A stretch of 64,000 nucleotides of DNA from NCBI GenBank assembly GCA_044379485.1, contig JBIPOE010000009.1:1-64000 (forward strand), given 5' to 3'. Below, piece by piece: positions 16,405 through 26,665 of this stretch (its first letter is position 1; each line of letters opens with the position of its first letter). The notes under the pieces are model-generated. The model saw only the letters and a program-made list of their open reading frames with translations. It was not told the origin of the DNA and made no database searches. This DNA comes from CAMDMI01 sp044379485. GTDB taxonomy: Bacteria > Bacteroidota > Bacteroidia > Cytophagales > Flexibacteraceae. The position numbers were made by a program, and so were the translations under genes.

Positions 16405-19400
16405 TTAACGAATAAGAACAATTTTTTTATTGATTTTGTACTCTGAACCATCTGTGTCAGATTTTATCCCAATTTTGCAAAAATAGGTACCTGCCGGCAA
16501 TTTACTACCATCAGGTTTTTCTCCATTCCAGGCTAGTTCCTTGAAAGCTCCTGGTCTGGCAGATGAGTTGTCATAATCCCAGATTTTTTCTGTTATCAAA
16601 TTTCCAATAATATCATATACAATAAGTCTGATTTCCAGATTACTACCAGCAAACGCATTTTCCAATTCCAGGAAAACCTCCCCATTGGATGGATTTGGAA
16701 ATAATTTAACCTCTTTAACCATGCGGCCATTCACAGAAGCGATGCCAACCTCAAAATAAATTGTTTTCTCGGTTGAATTGTTAAAACTGTCCCAACACTT
16801 TACCACAATGTTGTGAATGCCTGGTGTAAGATCACGCATTGGAAATCTCAAACTACCTTTAGAATAAGAACCCGGTTCATTTTTAAAATAATCGTTTAGC
16901 ACAAAGACTTGATTGCCATCTAATGTTCCTGTTAAATCGTGACCAAGCCCTAAACCTGATACGTTGATTCCACTTAAATCATCCTCAAGAAAGACAAGTA
17001 AATCAGCATCCTTTCCAACCAAACCGTAGTTTACAAAAGTAACATCATTCATAAACAAGCTCATTTGAGGACCAGTAACATCATTTATTGGATTTGAATT
17101 CAGGCCTCCAACATTTACTTTTTCCGATCCGCTTGCATCAGTTTTATCGCTGTAAGCATAAAGCAAAATCCGTCCTTTCCCAACATCAAATGAGACATCT
17201 TTTGATACGAAAAACCGAAATGTAAATTCCCCGTTTATCACTGGGGCAGAACCTTTATATAAAATATTTTTCTCCACTGGATATCTCCTGGCTGCTGGTG
17301 CGCCCTGTACATTTATACTACCTGGAGCATCCAAAACTAGGATATCAACTGTTCCATTGAACGTTTCATTTTTAAGACTATCCTTTAATACTTCTCCTTT
17401 AATGGTAGTGAGTTCAAGACCTTTTATGGTGTCATCGCTTGAAAAGTCTTTCAGTACAATTTTTTGCTCTGGAAAAGAAATTTTTGCTGATGGATCGCCC
17501 AATAGAGTAAAGCCTCGGTTATTGCTTTTGGATGAGTTACCGTTTTTTGTTAACCGTAAAACATCACCCATTCTATTGGTGCCTGATGTGAAGTAATTGT
17601 TGTAAAAAGCTTTGTTAATTACCGAATTATTTGACGAAAGTACTGGCCTACCAGTGGTCATTACGCCTACTGCACCTCCATTTGGGTTGAGAATTAATTC
17701 TTCTGCCCCTGAGGTCTGAGTGGGATAATCATGCCGCCCAAAATCACAGGTGGCTGTAATAAAAAATGAAAGTTTATCCTTATTTTGCAGGCTGGATATC
17801 ATTTCACTGGTAAAAAGAAATTCATCCGCCCAAACTGTTTCACCTCCATGACCAGTATAGTTGACAATTAGGTTTCCCTTTTCTATGGAGTTTAATAATT
17901 CATTTGTTGCTCTTGGGGCTGTTAATCCTCCAGGACTTGCAACTAGTTCATAAGCCCCGATAAAAATCTTTTTGGATAATGAATTTGAATTAATTTGTTG
18001 AGCAGTTATGGATAGACTTTCAGCATCATCACTGTGGGTAAAACTATCTCCATTATCTGCCACGAATGTATATCGGGTTCGCCAATCCCCCAGTGTATTT
18101 GGAGATGAGGCATAATGAATGAGCTTATCTACCATATTTTTGGCCTCATTTATATTTTTGGCAGGTAGTCTTCCAACTCCAATATCCATTAAATCAGTTT
18201 CTGACCATTGACCTCCGGCACCTAAATAGATGCCATAATAATCATCAGAGGCATAAGAAGAAACTATGTTCAAATTTGGAGGACCTTCATAAACCGGCAC
18301 AAAATTGCTGTTGTTAGGTGTTCTATTCTTATAATCAAATGAACAATCACCAAAAAGAAGCAGATATTTAAGTTTAGCAGGGGACTCTTTTTTATATAAA
18401 AAAAATCCTAGGTTTCGTATAGCAGTTACATCTTGAGAACCACTCGAAAATTCATTATAAATCTGTTCAGGGCTCACTACCTCCACATTAAGTTGATCGT
18501 GATCTCGTCTGAAATCTGCCAGCCTTTTGGCCTCAACCATAAAAAGAGGATGACTAACGATTAACAAATCTGGCACAGAAAGTCCTCTAAGATTTTGATT
18601 TCTGACCGTTTTGTAAACCAAAGGTTTTAATACAGATTGCTCAGTGAAAGCAAAAAATTCCTGAATGGTATCTTCCAGCACAACAAATGATTGATTTTGG
18701 ATATTCATTCTTGACATTTCAAGGGGCCTGGATACATTCCAGACAATTCCATTCGAAGGAAAGCCACCAATGGTGTATTGTACTATTTTGTTGGTTCTAG
18801 ACCCAAATCGAAACCCAAAATTTTTATTTTCCCATTGAAGTTTTTTCCATGCAAATGCTTCAACAAAGTTGATATAACCAAGCGATTGTAGGTTGCCTTG
18901 TTTGTCATATAAAATGTTAAAATTTAAAGTGTTCGTTCCATTTGTTGGTTGAAAATTAAAAGAAACATTATTTTCACTTCCATAGTTAGAAAATCTTTCT
19001 GTTAAGCTTACTGTACCAAGATTTGAAGTTGCCGAAGCTACATCATTTACTGATATTTTAAAAGGATAACTAACGGCTGATCTTGCCATTACCTCATATC
19101 TAAACTTAACAAGGGAATCTGTAAGCAGTCCATTCGCTTCAATGGTTATCGTTTTGCTTGGCGTAAAATCCAAAACATCAGCGTACCATTTTCTGCCAGC
19201 AGATAGGACATTAATCTTTTCAGGGGAATAAACAAAACGATCTAAAAAAGTAGATCTAACAACTTCCACGGGCCCATTTTGCTGCGCTTGTGCCTGAACT
19301 CTTTTGCCTTCTCCTTCAGAGAAAGTAATAAAATAATAGGAAGTATCAGAATAAATATTTTTTGTGAATTCAAAGGCTTTTGTGCTATTTCTATAGTTCC

Positions 19401-20196
19401 ATGAATCTGCATCCTGACCGTAAAACAATATTCTGTCATTAGCATTAAATACCCCATCACCACCATCAACAACCTGAATTGGAATTTCTGGAATATCATT
19501 AAAATTAAATGCTGCTCTTGACTCAGAAAGCATTTTGCCCCCTGTTCCGTATATCTTTATTTGGTTTGAAATTTTACCATTCAGGTCCAAGCCATAAGTA
19601 GTTAAATCATTGACAGTTAATTCATATACACCAGTATTTACAATTCCCATTTTTACCCACGGCCCTGTTGCAAAAACAGAATTTGCATCTGCAACTGTTC
19701 TAAATGAACTGGTTCTTCTATCCATTTTCTCAATTAATGGAAGAGAAGAAACAGATAAAACGTAAGTGTTTAATTTTTCCCAGACATTGTTTTCTTTTCT
19801 GATCAGTTTAATAGCAATTCTGGTTCCCCAACCTTTTTCAGTTTCGAATTTTTCATCAGTAAATGAAGGAATTAGCTTTGAGCCCACGGTATCCAGCCCT
19901 TCAAGTTCCAAATCAGAAAGTTTGGACCAGCTTTGATTTAAAAACCCAACAGATTCAACTTTTTTGCCGTGAAGAAATTCATGCTTTACAGGTGTTTTAA
20001 AACTTGTAATTGCTGTTTCACAATTTTCACAAGTAAGAAACAATGTTGATTCACCGTCTGGAGTCTGACTTTTGGCTGGAGGATACCAAGCTACTTTTCC
20101 CTGGATCCTTTCAAAGGACTTTACCTGAGCAACAATGAAGTTACCTGAGATAACAGAGAAAATAAAAAGGAACAGTAGAATGGTTTTTTTCTTCAT
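16405..20196 (-). CDS. porU: T9SS sortase-like peptidase PorU
   Basis: Surface C25 (gingipain-like) peptidase that removes the C-terminal sorting domain from T9SS cargo and links cargo to anionic lipopolysaccharide. The 1263-residue protein has a signal peptide (residues 1-23), a long beta-rich N-terminal region, and the peptidase core with catalytic His783 in NYTGHGGE and Cys817 in TATCDFG. The end resembles a sorting-type domain (LFPNPSNGEVFLEL, PAGTYFCKIGI), which PorU keeps. purS and pssA precede it and porV follows on the same strand. Confidence 0.95.
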   Translation of the reverse strand: MKKKTILLFLFIFSVISGNFIVAQVKSFERIQGKVAWYPPAKSQTPDGESTLFLTCENCETAITSFKTPVKHEFLHGKKVESVGFLNQSWSKLSDLELEGLDTVGSKLIPSFTDEKFETEKGWGTRIAIKLIRKENNVWEKLNTYVLSVSSLPLIEKMDRRTSSFRTVADANSVFATGPWVKMGIVNTGVYELTVNDLTTYGLDLNGKISNQIKIYGTGGKMLSESRAAFNFNDIPEIPIQVVDGGDGVFNANDRILFYGQDADSWNYRNSTKAFEFTKNIYSDTSYYFITFSEGEGKRVQAQAQQNGPVEVVRSTFLDRFVYSPEKINVLSAGRKWYADVLDFTPSKTITIEANGLLTDSLVKFRYEVMARSAVSYPFKISVNDVASATSNLGTVSLTERFSNYGSENNVSFNFQPTNGTNTLNFNILYDKQGNLQSLGYINFVEAFAWKKLQWENKNFGFRFGSRTNKIVQYTIGGFPSNGIVWNVSRPLEMSRMNIQNQSFVVLEDTIQEFFAFTEQSVLKPLVYKTVRNQNLRGLSVPDLLIVSHPLFMVEAKRLADFRRDHDQLNVEVVSPEQIYNEFSSGSQDVTAIRNLGFFLYKKESPAKLKYLLLFGDCSFDYKNRTPNNSNFVPVYEGPPNLNIVSSYASDDYYGIYLGAGGQWSETDLMDIGVGRLPAKNINEAKNMVDKLIHYASSPNTLGDWRTRYTFVADNGDSFTHSDDAESLSITAQQINSNSLSKKIFIGAYELVASPGGLTAPRATNELLNSIEKGNLIVNYTGHGGETVWADEFLFTSEMISSLQNKDKLSFFITATCDFGRHDYPTQTSGAEELILNPNGGAVGVMTTGRPVLSSNNSVINKAFYNNYFTSGTNRMGDVLRLTKNGNSSKSNNRGFTLLGDPSAKISFPEQKIVLKDFSSDDTIKGLELTTIKGEVLKDSLKNETFNGTVDILVLDAPGSINVQGAPAARRYPVEKNILYKGSAPVINGEFTFRFFVSKDVSFDVGKGRILLYAYSDKTDASGSEKVNVGGLNSNPINDVTGPQMSLFMNDVTFVNYGLVGKDADLLVFLEDDLSGINVSGLGLGHDLTGTLDGNQVFVLNDYFKNEPGSYSKGSLRFPMRDLTPGIHNIVVKCWDSFNNSTEKTIYFEVGIASVNGRMVKEVKLFPNPSNGEVFLELENAFAGSNLEIRLIVYDIIGNLITEKIWDYDNSSARPGAFKELAWNGEKPDGSKLPAGTYFCKIGIKSDTDGSEYKINKKIVLIR

Positions 20197-20249
20197 AATT
20201 TTTAATAACTACCTGAGTCTAAAAATATTTGAAAATACTTACAAAATAT

Positions 20250-20501
20250 TTAATTATTTTCTATTTCAATAATAAAATCTTCCATTATCATATTGGCCAA
20301 CAGGCTTTTACTTGCAGAATTTATTTTTTCAATGGCTTCAGATTTTGAACCAGCTTCAATATTAAATTCTATTCTTTTTCCTATTCTTACATCTTCTATA
20401 GTCTCTAAGCCCATTTGGTGAAGCGCATGTTCTACAGCTTTTCCCTGAGGATCGAGGATTTCCAACTGAGGCATAACGGTTACTTTCGCTTTAAAATTCA
20501 T
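20250..20501 (-). CDS. purS: Phosphoribosylformylglycinamidine synthase subunit PurS
   Basis: Small structural subunit of the three-part FGAM synthase (PurS/PurQ/PurL) in purine synthesis. The 83 residues read as a typical PurS: beta strand FKAKVTVMP, LDPQGKAVEHALHQMG, VRIGKRIEF, ending in FIIEIENN. Its start overlaps the end of pssA by 11 bases, indicating translational coupling. purQ and purL are not nearby; purH begins at the far end of the window. Confidence 0.9.
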   Translation of the reverse strand: MNFKAKVTVMPQLEILDPQGKAVEHALHQMGLETIEDVRIGKRIEFNIEAGSKSEAIEKINSASKSLLANMIMEDFIIEIENN

Positions 20502-21207
20502 TTTTTACAAGTGTATAATTTACAATAGAGACAGCAAGATAAGTCAAAAAGATCAAAGGCACAGAAGATTTACCTAAAAAAAGTATAAAAACCAAACTTA
20601 AACCAATAAGCACAAAACGTAGCCAATTGTCCTTTATTTGAAAATTTTTGAACTTTAATGCAATTAAAGGAACTGGCGCCACAAGCCAAATTGAGGAAAT
20701 TATGGATACAGTGATTAAAATATAAATGTTATAAATATCATTAAATTCTAGTCGCAAAAAACTGCCTGTCAAAAAGATAAGAAAAAAAGCATTGGCAGGA
20801 GTAGGCACCCCGATAAAATGATCACTTTGGCGGGTATCATTGTTAAAAATTGCCAATCTAACAGAAGAAAACAAGGCAATAGGCAAAGAAAATAAGGCCA
20901 GATTTTCATTCAGTGATTGTTCTAATGACAATTTCCTGATTATTAAAAAAAACACAAGACTCGGTAAGACACCAAAAGTTACATTGTCGGCCAATGAGTC
21001 CAGATCCTTTCCAATATTTGAACTTGACTTTAAAGCCCTGGCTGCAAATCCATCAAAAAAGTCGGCAATTCCTGCAATAATTAACAAATATTCAACGAGT
21101 TCTATGGATTCCAAGCCATGGATAGAAAGTGAAAAAATGGCAAAAACGCCGCATGCCAAATTGCAACAAGTGAGAAAATTTGGAAAATTGTTTTTGAACC
21201 AATTCAT
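20491..21207 (-). CDS. pssA: CDP-diacylglycerol-serine O-phosphatidyltransferase
   Basis: Makes phosphatidylserine, the precursor of phosphatidylethanolamine. The CDP-alcohol phosphatidyltransferase motif is intact: DFFDGFAARAL, then eight residues, then GKDLDSLAD. About eight membrane helices span the 238 residues. It heads the run pssA-purS-porU-porV. phosphatidylserine decarboxylase, its usual partner, is not adjacent. Confidence 0.92.
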   Translation of the reverse strand: MNWFKNNFPNFLTCCNLACGVFAIFSLSIHGLESIELVEYLLIIAGIADFFDGFAARALKSSSNIGKDLDSLADNVTFGVLPSLVFFLIIRKLSLEQSLNENLALFSLPIALFSSVRLAIFNNDTRQSDHFIGVPTPANAFFLIFLTGSFLRLEFNDIYNIYILITVSIISSIWLVAPVPLIALKFKNFQIKDNWLRFVLIGLSLVFILFLGKSSVPLIFLTYLAVSIVNYTLVKNEF

Positions 21208-21306
21208 GAAGGTCCAAAACTACTATTTATTGGCCATTTGCCTATTTCGATTTTCCGAAATTCAAAAAATGGGTTCGTTTCAAAGGAATTATTCAATTTT
21301 GCCGTG

Positions 21307-22512
21307 ATGCTTGCCAATAGAATTGCACTCAGGTATGTACTTGGTTTAAGGAAATTTTCAACCACTCAGATTTTGTCTTTGCTGGCATTGCTTGGTATTT
21401 TTCTTGGAAGCATGGCCATGGTGGTTGTTTTATCAGCGTTTAATGGTTTTGAAGGCCTGCTAAAAGAAATTTATCATCATCAGGATCCGGATTTAAAAGT
21501 TTCTTCAAAGAAAGGAAAAACTTTTCTACTTGACCCCTTGGTTATCAAAAAGTTAAAAGAAATTGAGGAAGTTACTGCTGTTTTTCAGACTGTATCCGAT
21601 AAAGCTTCCTTACAATATGGAAATGGCCAAATGGTAGTAGAAATCATTGGAATTGAACCTGATTATGAAAAATTCAGTCGATTAGATACCTTGATTCGAA
21701 ACGGAGAGTTTTTAGTAAAAAGTGGAGACATTTCATTGGGTTTGGTTACTGAACCTGTTAGAAGTGCCTTACAAATCAGCCTGAAAAACGATTTTGAATT
21801 GCTTCAGATTTCTTACCCGAAGCGAAAGAAAATATTAAAACTGGGTACAAGTAAAATTTTCAACCAATTGAATATCAGACCAAAAGGCTTTGTTCAAATG
21901 GATGAACAAAGGGTGTATGCACCAATTCAGGATGTTAGGGAACTCATGGACAAACCAGCAGGAATAAGCTATTTGGAGATATTTTTAAGAAATGGTGAAA
22001 ATCCAGATGCCGCAAAATCAAAAATTCAAAAAGCGCTGGGGAATAATTTTTTTGTAAAAAATGAAACTGAGCAACATGAAGACCTTTTTAAAATACTAAA
22101 AATTGAAAAGTTATTTGTTTTTCTGGCTCTGGGGTTCATCATTTTGATTTCCTCTTTTAACCTCTTTGTGAGTTGTAGCATGATGGTTATTGACAAAAAG
22201 AAAGATCTGTTCACACTTTTGGCTTTGGGAATGCAACCATCTGACATTAAAAAAATTATAAGAATTTCAGGGTGGTTGGTGACTTTGTTGGGCTTAATTC
22301 CTGGTTTGATATTTGGCTATGGAATTTGTTTGGTCCAAAAAATTTATGGATTTGTGCCTTTGGGAATGACAAGCACAATTATTCAGGCTTACCCAATTGA
22401 AATCCATGGTTTAGATTTTGTTTTGATCGCAATTTGGGTCCTATTGATTGGTTTTTTAGCAGTTTTAAATCCTGCTTCAAAAGCACCTGCATTGGTTTTA
22501 TCGAAGGCTTAA
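21307..22512 (+). CDS. LolC/E-like ABC transporter permease (FtsX/MacB family)
   Basis: Inner-membrane permease with the FtsX layout: one helix at the N-terminus (LSLLALLGIFLGSMAMVVV), a large periplasmic MacB-type domain (about 45-265), and three helices at the end (FLALGFIILISSFNLFV, LVTLLGLIPGLIFG, IAIWVLLIGFLAVL). Lipoprotein release is the likely role by similarity. ATG 21307 (MLANRIALRY) is preferred to one 69 bases upstream because it gives the normal family start. No ATPase partner is next to it. It is convergent with the kinase gene. Confidence 0.85.
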   Translation: MLANRIALRYVLGLRKFSTTQILSLLALLGIFLGSMAMVVVLSAFNGFEGLLKEIYHHQDPDLKVSSKKGKTFLLDPLVIKKLKEIEEVTAVFQTVSDKASLQYGNGQMVVEIIGIEPDYEKFSRLDTLIRNGEFLVKSGDISLGLVTEPVRSALQISLKNDFELLQISYPKRKKILKLGTSKIFNQLNIRPKGFVQMDEQRVYAPIQDVRELMDKPAGISYLEIFLRNGENPDAAKSKIQKALGNNFFVKNETEQHEDLFKILKIEKLFVFLALGFIILISSFNLFVSCSMMVIDKKKDLFTLLALGMQPSDIKKIIRISGWLVTLLGLIPGLIFGYGICLVQKIYGFVPLGMTSTIIQAYPIEIHGLDFVLIAIWVLLIGFLAVLNPASKAPALVLSKA

Positions 22513-22513
22513 A

Positions 22514-23554
22514 TCAGCCCTTTTTGTTGAAAAGCCTGAATGAAAAAGAGGCTCCTTTTCCAGATTTACTACTTAAACTTATTTTTGATTTGTGGGCCTC
22601 AATAATTTGTTTGGCTATGGCGAGACCCAGGCCTGAGCCACCTTTATCCTTGGATCTGCTTTTTTCAACTCTATAAAAACGATCAAAAATTCGTTTTTGG
22701 TCTTCCTCTGGAATTCCTGGCCCATTATCAATTATGGTAATCTCAACTCCTTCCTGATCTTCAAACAATTTCACTTTTACAAAACCTCCATCCTCAAACC
22801 CATATTTGATTCCATTTTCAACAAGGTTTCGGATTACCTGAAAAATACGTTTTTGGTCAGCCTCCACAACAATGGGTCTTTCAATGTTTCTATCCAGCAA
22901 AAGGGTGACATTTCTTTTTGAAGCCTTTTTTTCTAATTGATCAAAAACTTCATTCACAACCTGATAGAGATCGAATTGGTCCTTTTTCATTTTGGCAGAT
23001 CCAGTTTCAATCTCTGATAAGGTCAATAAATCCTGAACTAGTTCATCTAAACCATCCAAACTTTTTGCAGCTTTTTTCAGGAATTTTTCGCTCACCTCTG
23101 GTTCATCCATGGCGCCATCCAATAATGTATGAATGTATCCCTGTGCGGCAAAAATGGGTGTTTTAAGTTCATGGCTTAGATCGGCAATAAACTCTCTTCT
23201 GTAGTTTTCTATTTTTTTAAGGTCTTCTATTTCTTTTTGTTTCAATTGGGCAAAAAGAGTAATTTCTTTATTTAAACTTTGAAGAGGGTTTAGCTTAAAC
23301 TTTGCAGGATTTTTAGGGAATTTAAAATCTTTCTTTTTAAGTTTTTCAAAAATTGCATTTATCTGAAATAATTCCCTGAATATCAGATATTCTATCGTAA
23401 AATAGATTAAAAGAAAAGAACTTGTTAGTGCCACCAAAAAAGTAGTAGCAACAGAAACCGTAGGCGTTCCGGGAACCAAACTGCAAAATGCAGCTGTGGA
23501 AATGGCTATAAATAGCGAAAGAAGAAATGAAATAAACCTGGGCTGCAGGAACAT
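22514..23554 (-). CDS. Sensor histidine kinase, PhoR-like
   Basis: Two-component sensor kinase of 346 residues. Two membrane helices lie in residues 8-60 with almost no periplasmic loop. The phosphoacceptor is His128 in DLSHELKTP, and the ATPase domain has the N box (NLVENGIKYG), G1 (DNGPGIPEEDQKRIF), F (FDRFYRVEKS) and G2 (GGSGLGLAIAKQI). The lack of a sensing loop suggests that signals enter through membrane partners, as in phosphate-type systems (inference). Its regulator lies directly upstream on the same strand, 21 bases away. Confidence 0.93.
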   Translation of the reverse strand: MFLQPRFISFLLSLFIAISTAAFCSLVPGTPTVSVATTFLVALTSSFLLIYFTIEYLIFRELFQINAIFEKLKKKDFKFPKNPAKFKLNPLQSLNKEITLFAQLKQKEIEDLKKIENYRREFIADLSHELKTPIFAAQGYIHTLLDGAMDEPEVSEKFLKKAAKSLDGLDELVQDLLTLSEIETGSAKMKKDQFDLYQVVNEVFDQLEKKASKRNVTLLLDRNIERPIVVEADQKRIFQVIRNLVENGIKYGFEDGGFVKVKLFEDQEGVEITIIDNGPGIPEEDQKRIFDRFYRVEKSRSKDKGGSGLGLAIAKQIIEAHKSKISLSSKSGKGASFSFRLFNKKG

Positions 23555-23575
23555 AAGGGCCCAATATGGGAAAAT

Positions 23576-24274
23576 TTACGAATCGTTGCGGTATTCGAAT
23601 TTATAACCAACCCCTTTTGTGGTGGAAATATAGCCTTCACCGATCTTTTCCCGTACTTTTCTGATATGCACATCCACTGTTCTGGAAAGTACATAAACAT
23701 CAGACCCCCATATATTTACCAAGAGATCATCCCTTGAAAAAACCTTATTTGGGTTTTGGGCCAAAAACAAAAGCAGTTCAAATTCTTTTTTAGGGAATAG
23801 CAGCTGTTTCCCGTTTAAGCTTACTGAATAACTGGCCTTATCAATTATAAGTTCACCTATTTTAATGGGTGCAAGATCTTCAAAAGTGGCTTTTGATCTT
23901 CTGAAAAGAGCATTGATCCTACTAATCAGCGCTCTTGGTTTTATGGGCTTGGTAATAAAATCATCAGCGCCAACATCAAAGGCCGCAACCTCAGAATATT
24001 CCTCAGATCTGGATGTTAGAAAAACAATAAAACTATTGTTAAGTGCCGGAATATCTTTGAGTTGACGGCAAGCTTCCACGCCATCCATTATTGGCATCAT
24101 GATATCAAGCAAAATCAAGTTTGGTTGAAATGCCTTGGCTACTTCAACCGCTCGTTTTCCGTTTTCGGCAGTGCGGACTTCAAAACCTTCCTTTGTTAAA
24201 TTATATTGAAGAAGTTCCAGAATATCTGGTTCATCGTCCACAACCAAAGCTTTTAATCCATTTTTTGCTGCCAT
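23576..24274 (-). CDS. Response regulator, OmpR/PhoB family
   Basis: DNA-binding response regulator of 232 residues. Receiver domain with acidic pocket DDEPD at 13-17, phosphoacceptor Asp57 in LLDIMMP, and KP in FITKPIKPRA; the C-terminal winged helix carries ELLLFLAQNPNKVFSRDDLL and SRTVDVHIRKVREKIG. It is the partner of the kinase that follows. The target genes are not evident. Confidence 0.94.
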   Translation of the reverse strand: MAAKNGLKALVVDDEPDILELLQYNLTKEGFEVRTAENGKRAVEVAKAFQPNLILLDIMMPIMDGVEACRQLKDIPALNNSFIVFLTSRSEEYSEVAAFDVGADDFITKPIKPRALISRINALFRRSKATFEDLAPIKIGELIIDKASYSVSLNGKQLLFPKKEFELLLFLAQNPNKVFSRDDLLVNIWGSDVYVLSRTVDVHIRKVREKIGEGYISTTKGVGYKFEYRNDS

Positions 24275-24289
24275 TCTTTTTATTTGAGG

Positions 24290-25642
24290 TTAAGGCCCCA
24301 GCAACTCCTGAAGCTTTTGTTCAAGAGCTGGACCACGTAAATTTTTTGCTGCTATTTTTCCGTCTTTATCCAATAAAAAAGTTGCCGGAATTCCCTTTAC
24401 CTGGTACAAAGCAGCACCAGCGGAGCCCCATCCTTTTAAATCAGAAACGTGATTGTTCCATATAAGTCCATCTTTTGCAATGGCTGCCAACCACTTTTCC
24501 TTGTTTTGGTCTAATGATACGCTAAACACAGTAAAACCTTTAGGCTCAAATCTTTTATAAGCCTGTACTACGGTTGGGTTCTCATGGCGGCAAGGTCCAC
24601 ACCAGGAAGCCCAAAAATCCAATAAAACGACTTTGCCTCTCAGGCTACTCAATTTGTAAGGTTTACCATCCCGATCTGCCAATTCAATATCTGGAGCTAT
24701 TTCGCCAATTGATGGAGGACCTGGAGGAAACTGCTTTAAAAATTCTGAAGATCGTTTACCCGGAAATTCTTCTGAATAACGTTTTGCAATATCATATGCT
24801 GCATTTAAACCACTTTGCTCCAATGGCTTAAAAGAATTGGAAACTGCTCGATAGGCAATTTCTCTGGCCAAAGTTTTTTCCTGAGTTTGTTTAATAACCT
24901 GATCTCCCAGAATGATCCACTTGTCCGCATCTCCCTCGCCAAATTTTTGTAATAAGGTGGAAACACGTGTATCCCAGACATTTGCTCTTAAATTTTCCAA
25001 ATCTGCCCAATCATAAGTAGTAATGAAAGTTTCAGGGCTATTGTCTCCGTCAGAAGAAAGCAAACGGAAAAATTTACCAACAAATAACCCTTTGCTATCG
25101 CCTTGGAGGCCTAATAATTTTACCTGTTGATCCTTTATTAACGAATCTGCCTTTTCCTGCAAGCCTTTTACTCCCTTTTCAAAAGCCGGTTTATCAGATT
25201 GGGCCAAGGCTGAAATGGTTCGATATTTTGCCTCCAAAACCCGCATTTCAAAACTAACCCTTGTGCTCAGAGTCCTGTATTGAACATACTTTTCATTTTC
25301 TGCTGAATTTGAAAACTTTGCTTCCTCCCAGTTTTTTTCATCTGCTTCTACCGAAAAGTCTTCTCCGGAAAGCACAAGTGTACAAGATTCTTTGGCAGAC
25401 AAGCCAAGTTTATACATGCCTCTTGGAAACGATTTTTCTTTTGATTTGAACGAAAAACTTCCTGATTTAAAATTGACTGAATCAAAAGGAATAATCATAT
25501 CTCCTTGAAATACAAAAAGATAGACCTTTTTGAAAGGCAGTTTTGTTTTTATAGTTCCTTTTACTGAAGCAGAAAAACTTAAACTCGCATTAACGAGTAA
25601 GCATGCGAAAATCAATAAAAGTCGATTTGGTTGTTGAGCCAT
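24290..25642 (-). CDS. TlpA-like thiol-disulfide oxidoreductase with DUF4369 domain
   Basis: Periplasmic thioredoxin-like protein typical of Bacteroidota. A signal peptide (LLLIFACLLVNASLSFSA) is followed by a DUF4369-like beta domain (VKGTIKTKLPFKKVYLF), a helical middle, and a thioredoxin domain with WCGPC (Cys350 and Cys353, counted from the upstream ATG at 25648) and the cis-proline segment GIPATF. Role in reducing or oxidising exported proteins is inferred. ATG 25642 (MAQQPNRL) follows a second ATG two codons earlier. It ends 16 bases upstream of the response regulator start. Confidence 0.9.
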   Translation of the reverse strand: MAQQPNRLLLIFACLLVNASLSFSASVKGTIKTKLPFKKVYLFVFQGDMIIPFDSVNFKSGSFSFKSKEKSFPRGMYKLGLSAKESCTLVLSGEDFSVEADEKNWEEAKFSNSAENEKYVQYRTLSTRVSFEMRVLEAKYRTISALAQSDKPAFEKGVKGLQEKADSLIKDQQVKLLGLQGDSKGLFVGKFFRLLSSDGDNSPETFITTYDWADLENLRANVWDTRVSTLLQKFGEGDADKWIILGDQVIKQTQEKTLAREIAYRAVSNSFKPLEQSGLNAAYDIAKRYSEEFPGKRSSEFLKQFPPGPPSIGEIAPDIELADRDGKPYKLSSLRGKVVLLDFWASWCGPCRHENPTVVQAYKRFEPKGFTVFSVSLDQNKEKWLAAIAKDGLIWNNHVSDLKGWGSAGAALYQVKGIPATFLLDKDGKIAAKNLRGPALEQKLQELLGP

Positions 25643-25748
25643 TATCAAGTTGTAAAATAATAAGATACAATGTTACGGTTGTGTGAACATTTTTAGCAAG
25701 CATTGGGCCAAAAAAGTATTCTTTTTTTGAAAAAATCCGGAGAGGACT

Positions 25749-26549
25749 TTAATTCTTAAAATTCAATGGATATTTCAGATTGACATAAGCCGTCATATCC
25801 AATTCAACAGAGCCCAACATTAATTCAGCTTCAACTTTTAAGGGAATTCTGTTACCATCATCTGAAATCCACATTTTGATTGGATATTTTCCCCGAAACA
25901 AACTGTTTTCAGGCATTATCGGACTAATCACAAAGGATGCGATTTTACCAAAATCAGTTTTAACCATCTGTTTTCCAAGATATAAAATCTTGAAATCATA
26001 GGTCTTATTTTCAAAAATACCTTTCAATTTTATGGTATCATTCTTTGAAAGACCTTCATAATTCTGAAGTCTCAAAAAATAATAACCACTTACCATGTCC
26101 AAAACATTTGGAAAAATTCCAATTTCTTCAGCTGGTCCATTCTCATCCTTTATAGTCGCTTTATTGCTGGAATAGTCAAAAAAGGTTTCCTCTTTTTTGC
26201 GATATTTATTTTCAGAAATGCTCCTAAAAGCTTTTTGTGGCTTATATTCTATGGTATCAAAATATGCCCCATATACATTCCTGATCCGAACGATACTGCT
26301 AAAGGCACCCGTGGAATTCCCAATGATCTCAGCCCGATAACAAACTTTTTTATTCACATAATAGTATTTGTCAGTTAGCCGCATAAAGGCTTCAGCAGCA
26401 GTAATAAATCCATAATGAATTCTGTATTGTATAATTTCACCTGGCAAGTAAGCAGCCTGGTATATTTTTTCAGCTGGTTTTGAAGAAGTTATAAAAAAAG
26501 CCAGAAAGACTAGATTTAAAAAAACAAAGAATTTTGGTGCGATTTTCAA
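25749..26549 (-). CDS. DUF3108 domain protein, exported
   Basis: Exported protein of 266 residues of the DUF3108 family. It has an N-terminal signal sequence (FFVFLNLVFLAFFI) and the family segments LPGEIIQYRIHYGFITAGE-like (here AAEAFMRL), NVLDMVSGYYFLR and the end GNRIPLKVEAELMLGSVELDM. The function of the family is unknown; the fold is related to periplasmic lipid- or glycan-binding beta proteins by annotation only. Single gene. Confidence 0.82.
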   Translation of the reverse strand: MKIAPKFFVFLNLVFLAFFITSSKPAEKIYQAAYLPGEIIQYRIHYGFITAAEAFMRLTDKYYYVNKKVCYRAEIIGNSTGAFSSIVRIRNVYGAYFDTIEYKPQKAFRSISENKYRKKEETFFDYSSNKATIKDENGPAEEIGIFPNVLDMVSGYYFLRLQNYEGLSKNDTIKLKGIFENKTYDFKILYLGKQMVKTDFGKIASFVISPIMPENSLFRGKYPIKMWISDDGNRIPLKVEAELMLGSVELDMTAYVNLKYPLNFKN

Positions 26550-26665
26550 CTTTAAAATTATAATTCGATTTGGATTCCAAATTAAAGGTAAGTCAAATTA
26601 ACAAGCCAGTTAAGTGTTGTTAAAAATATTCAAAAAGCTTTCAGTCCTAAACTACGAACTAATTT

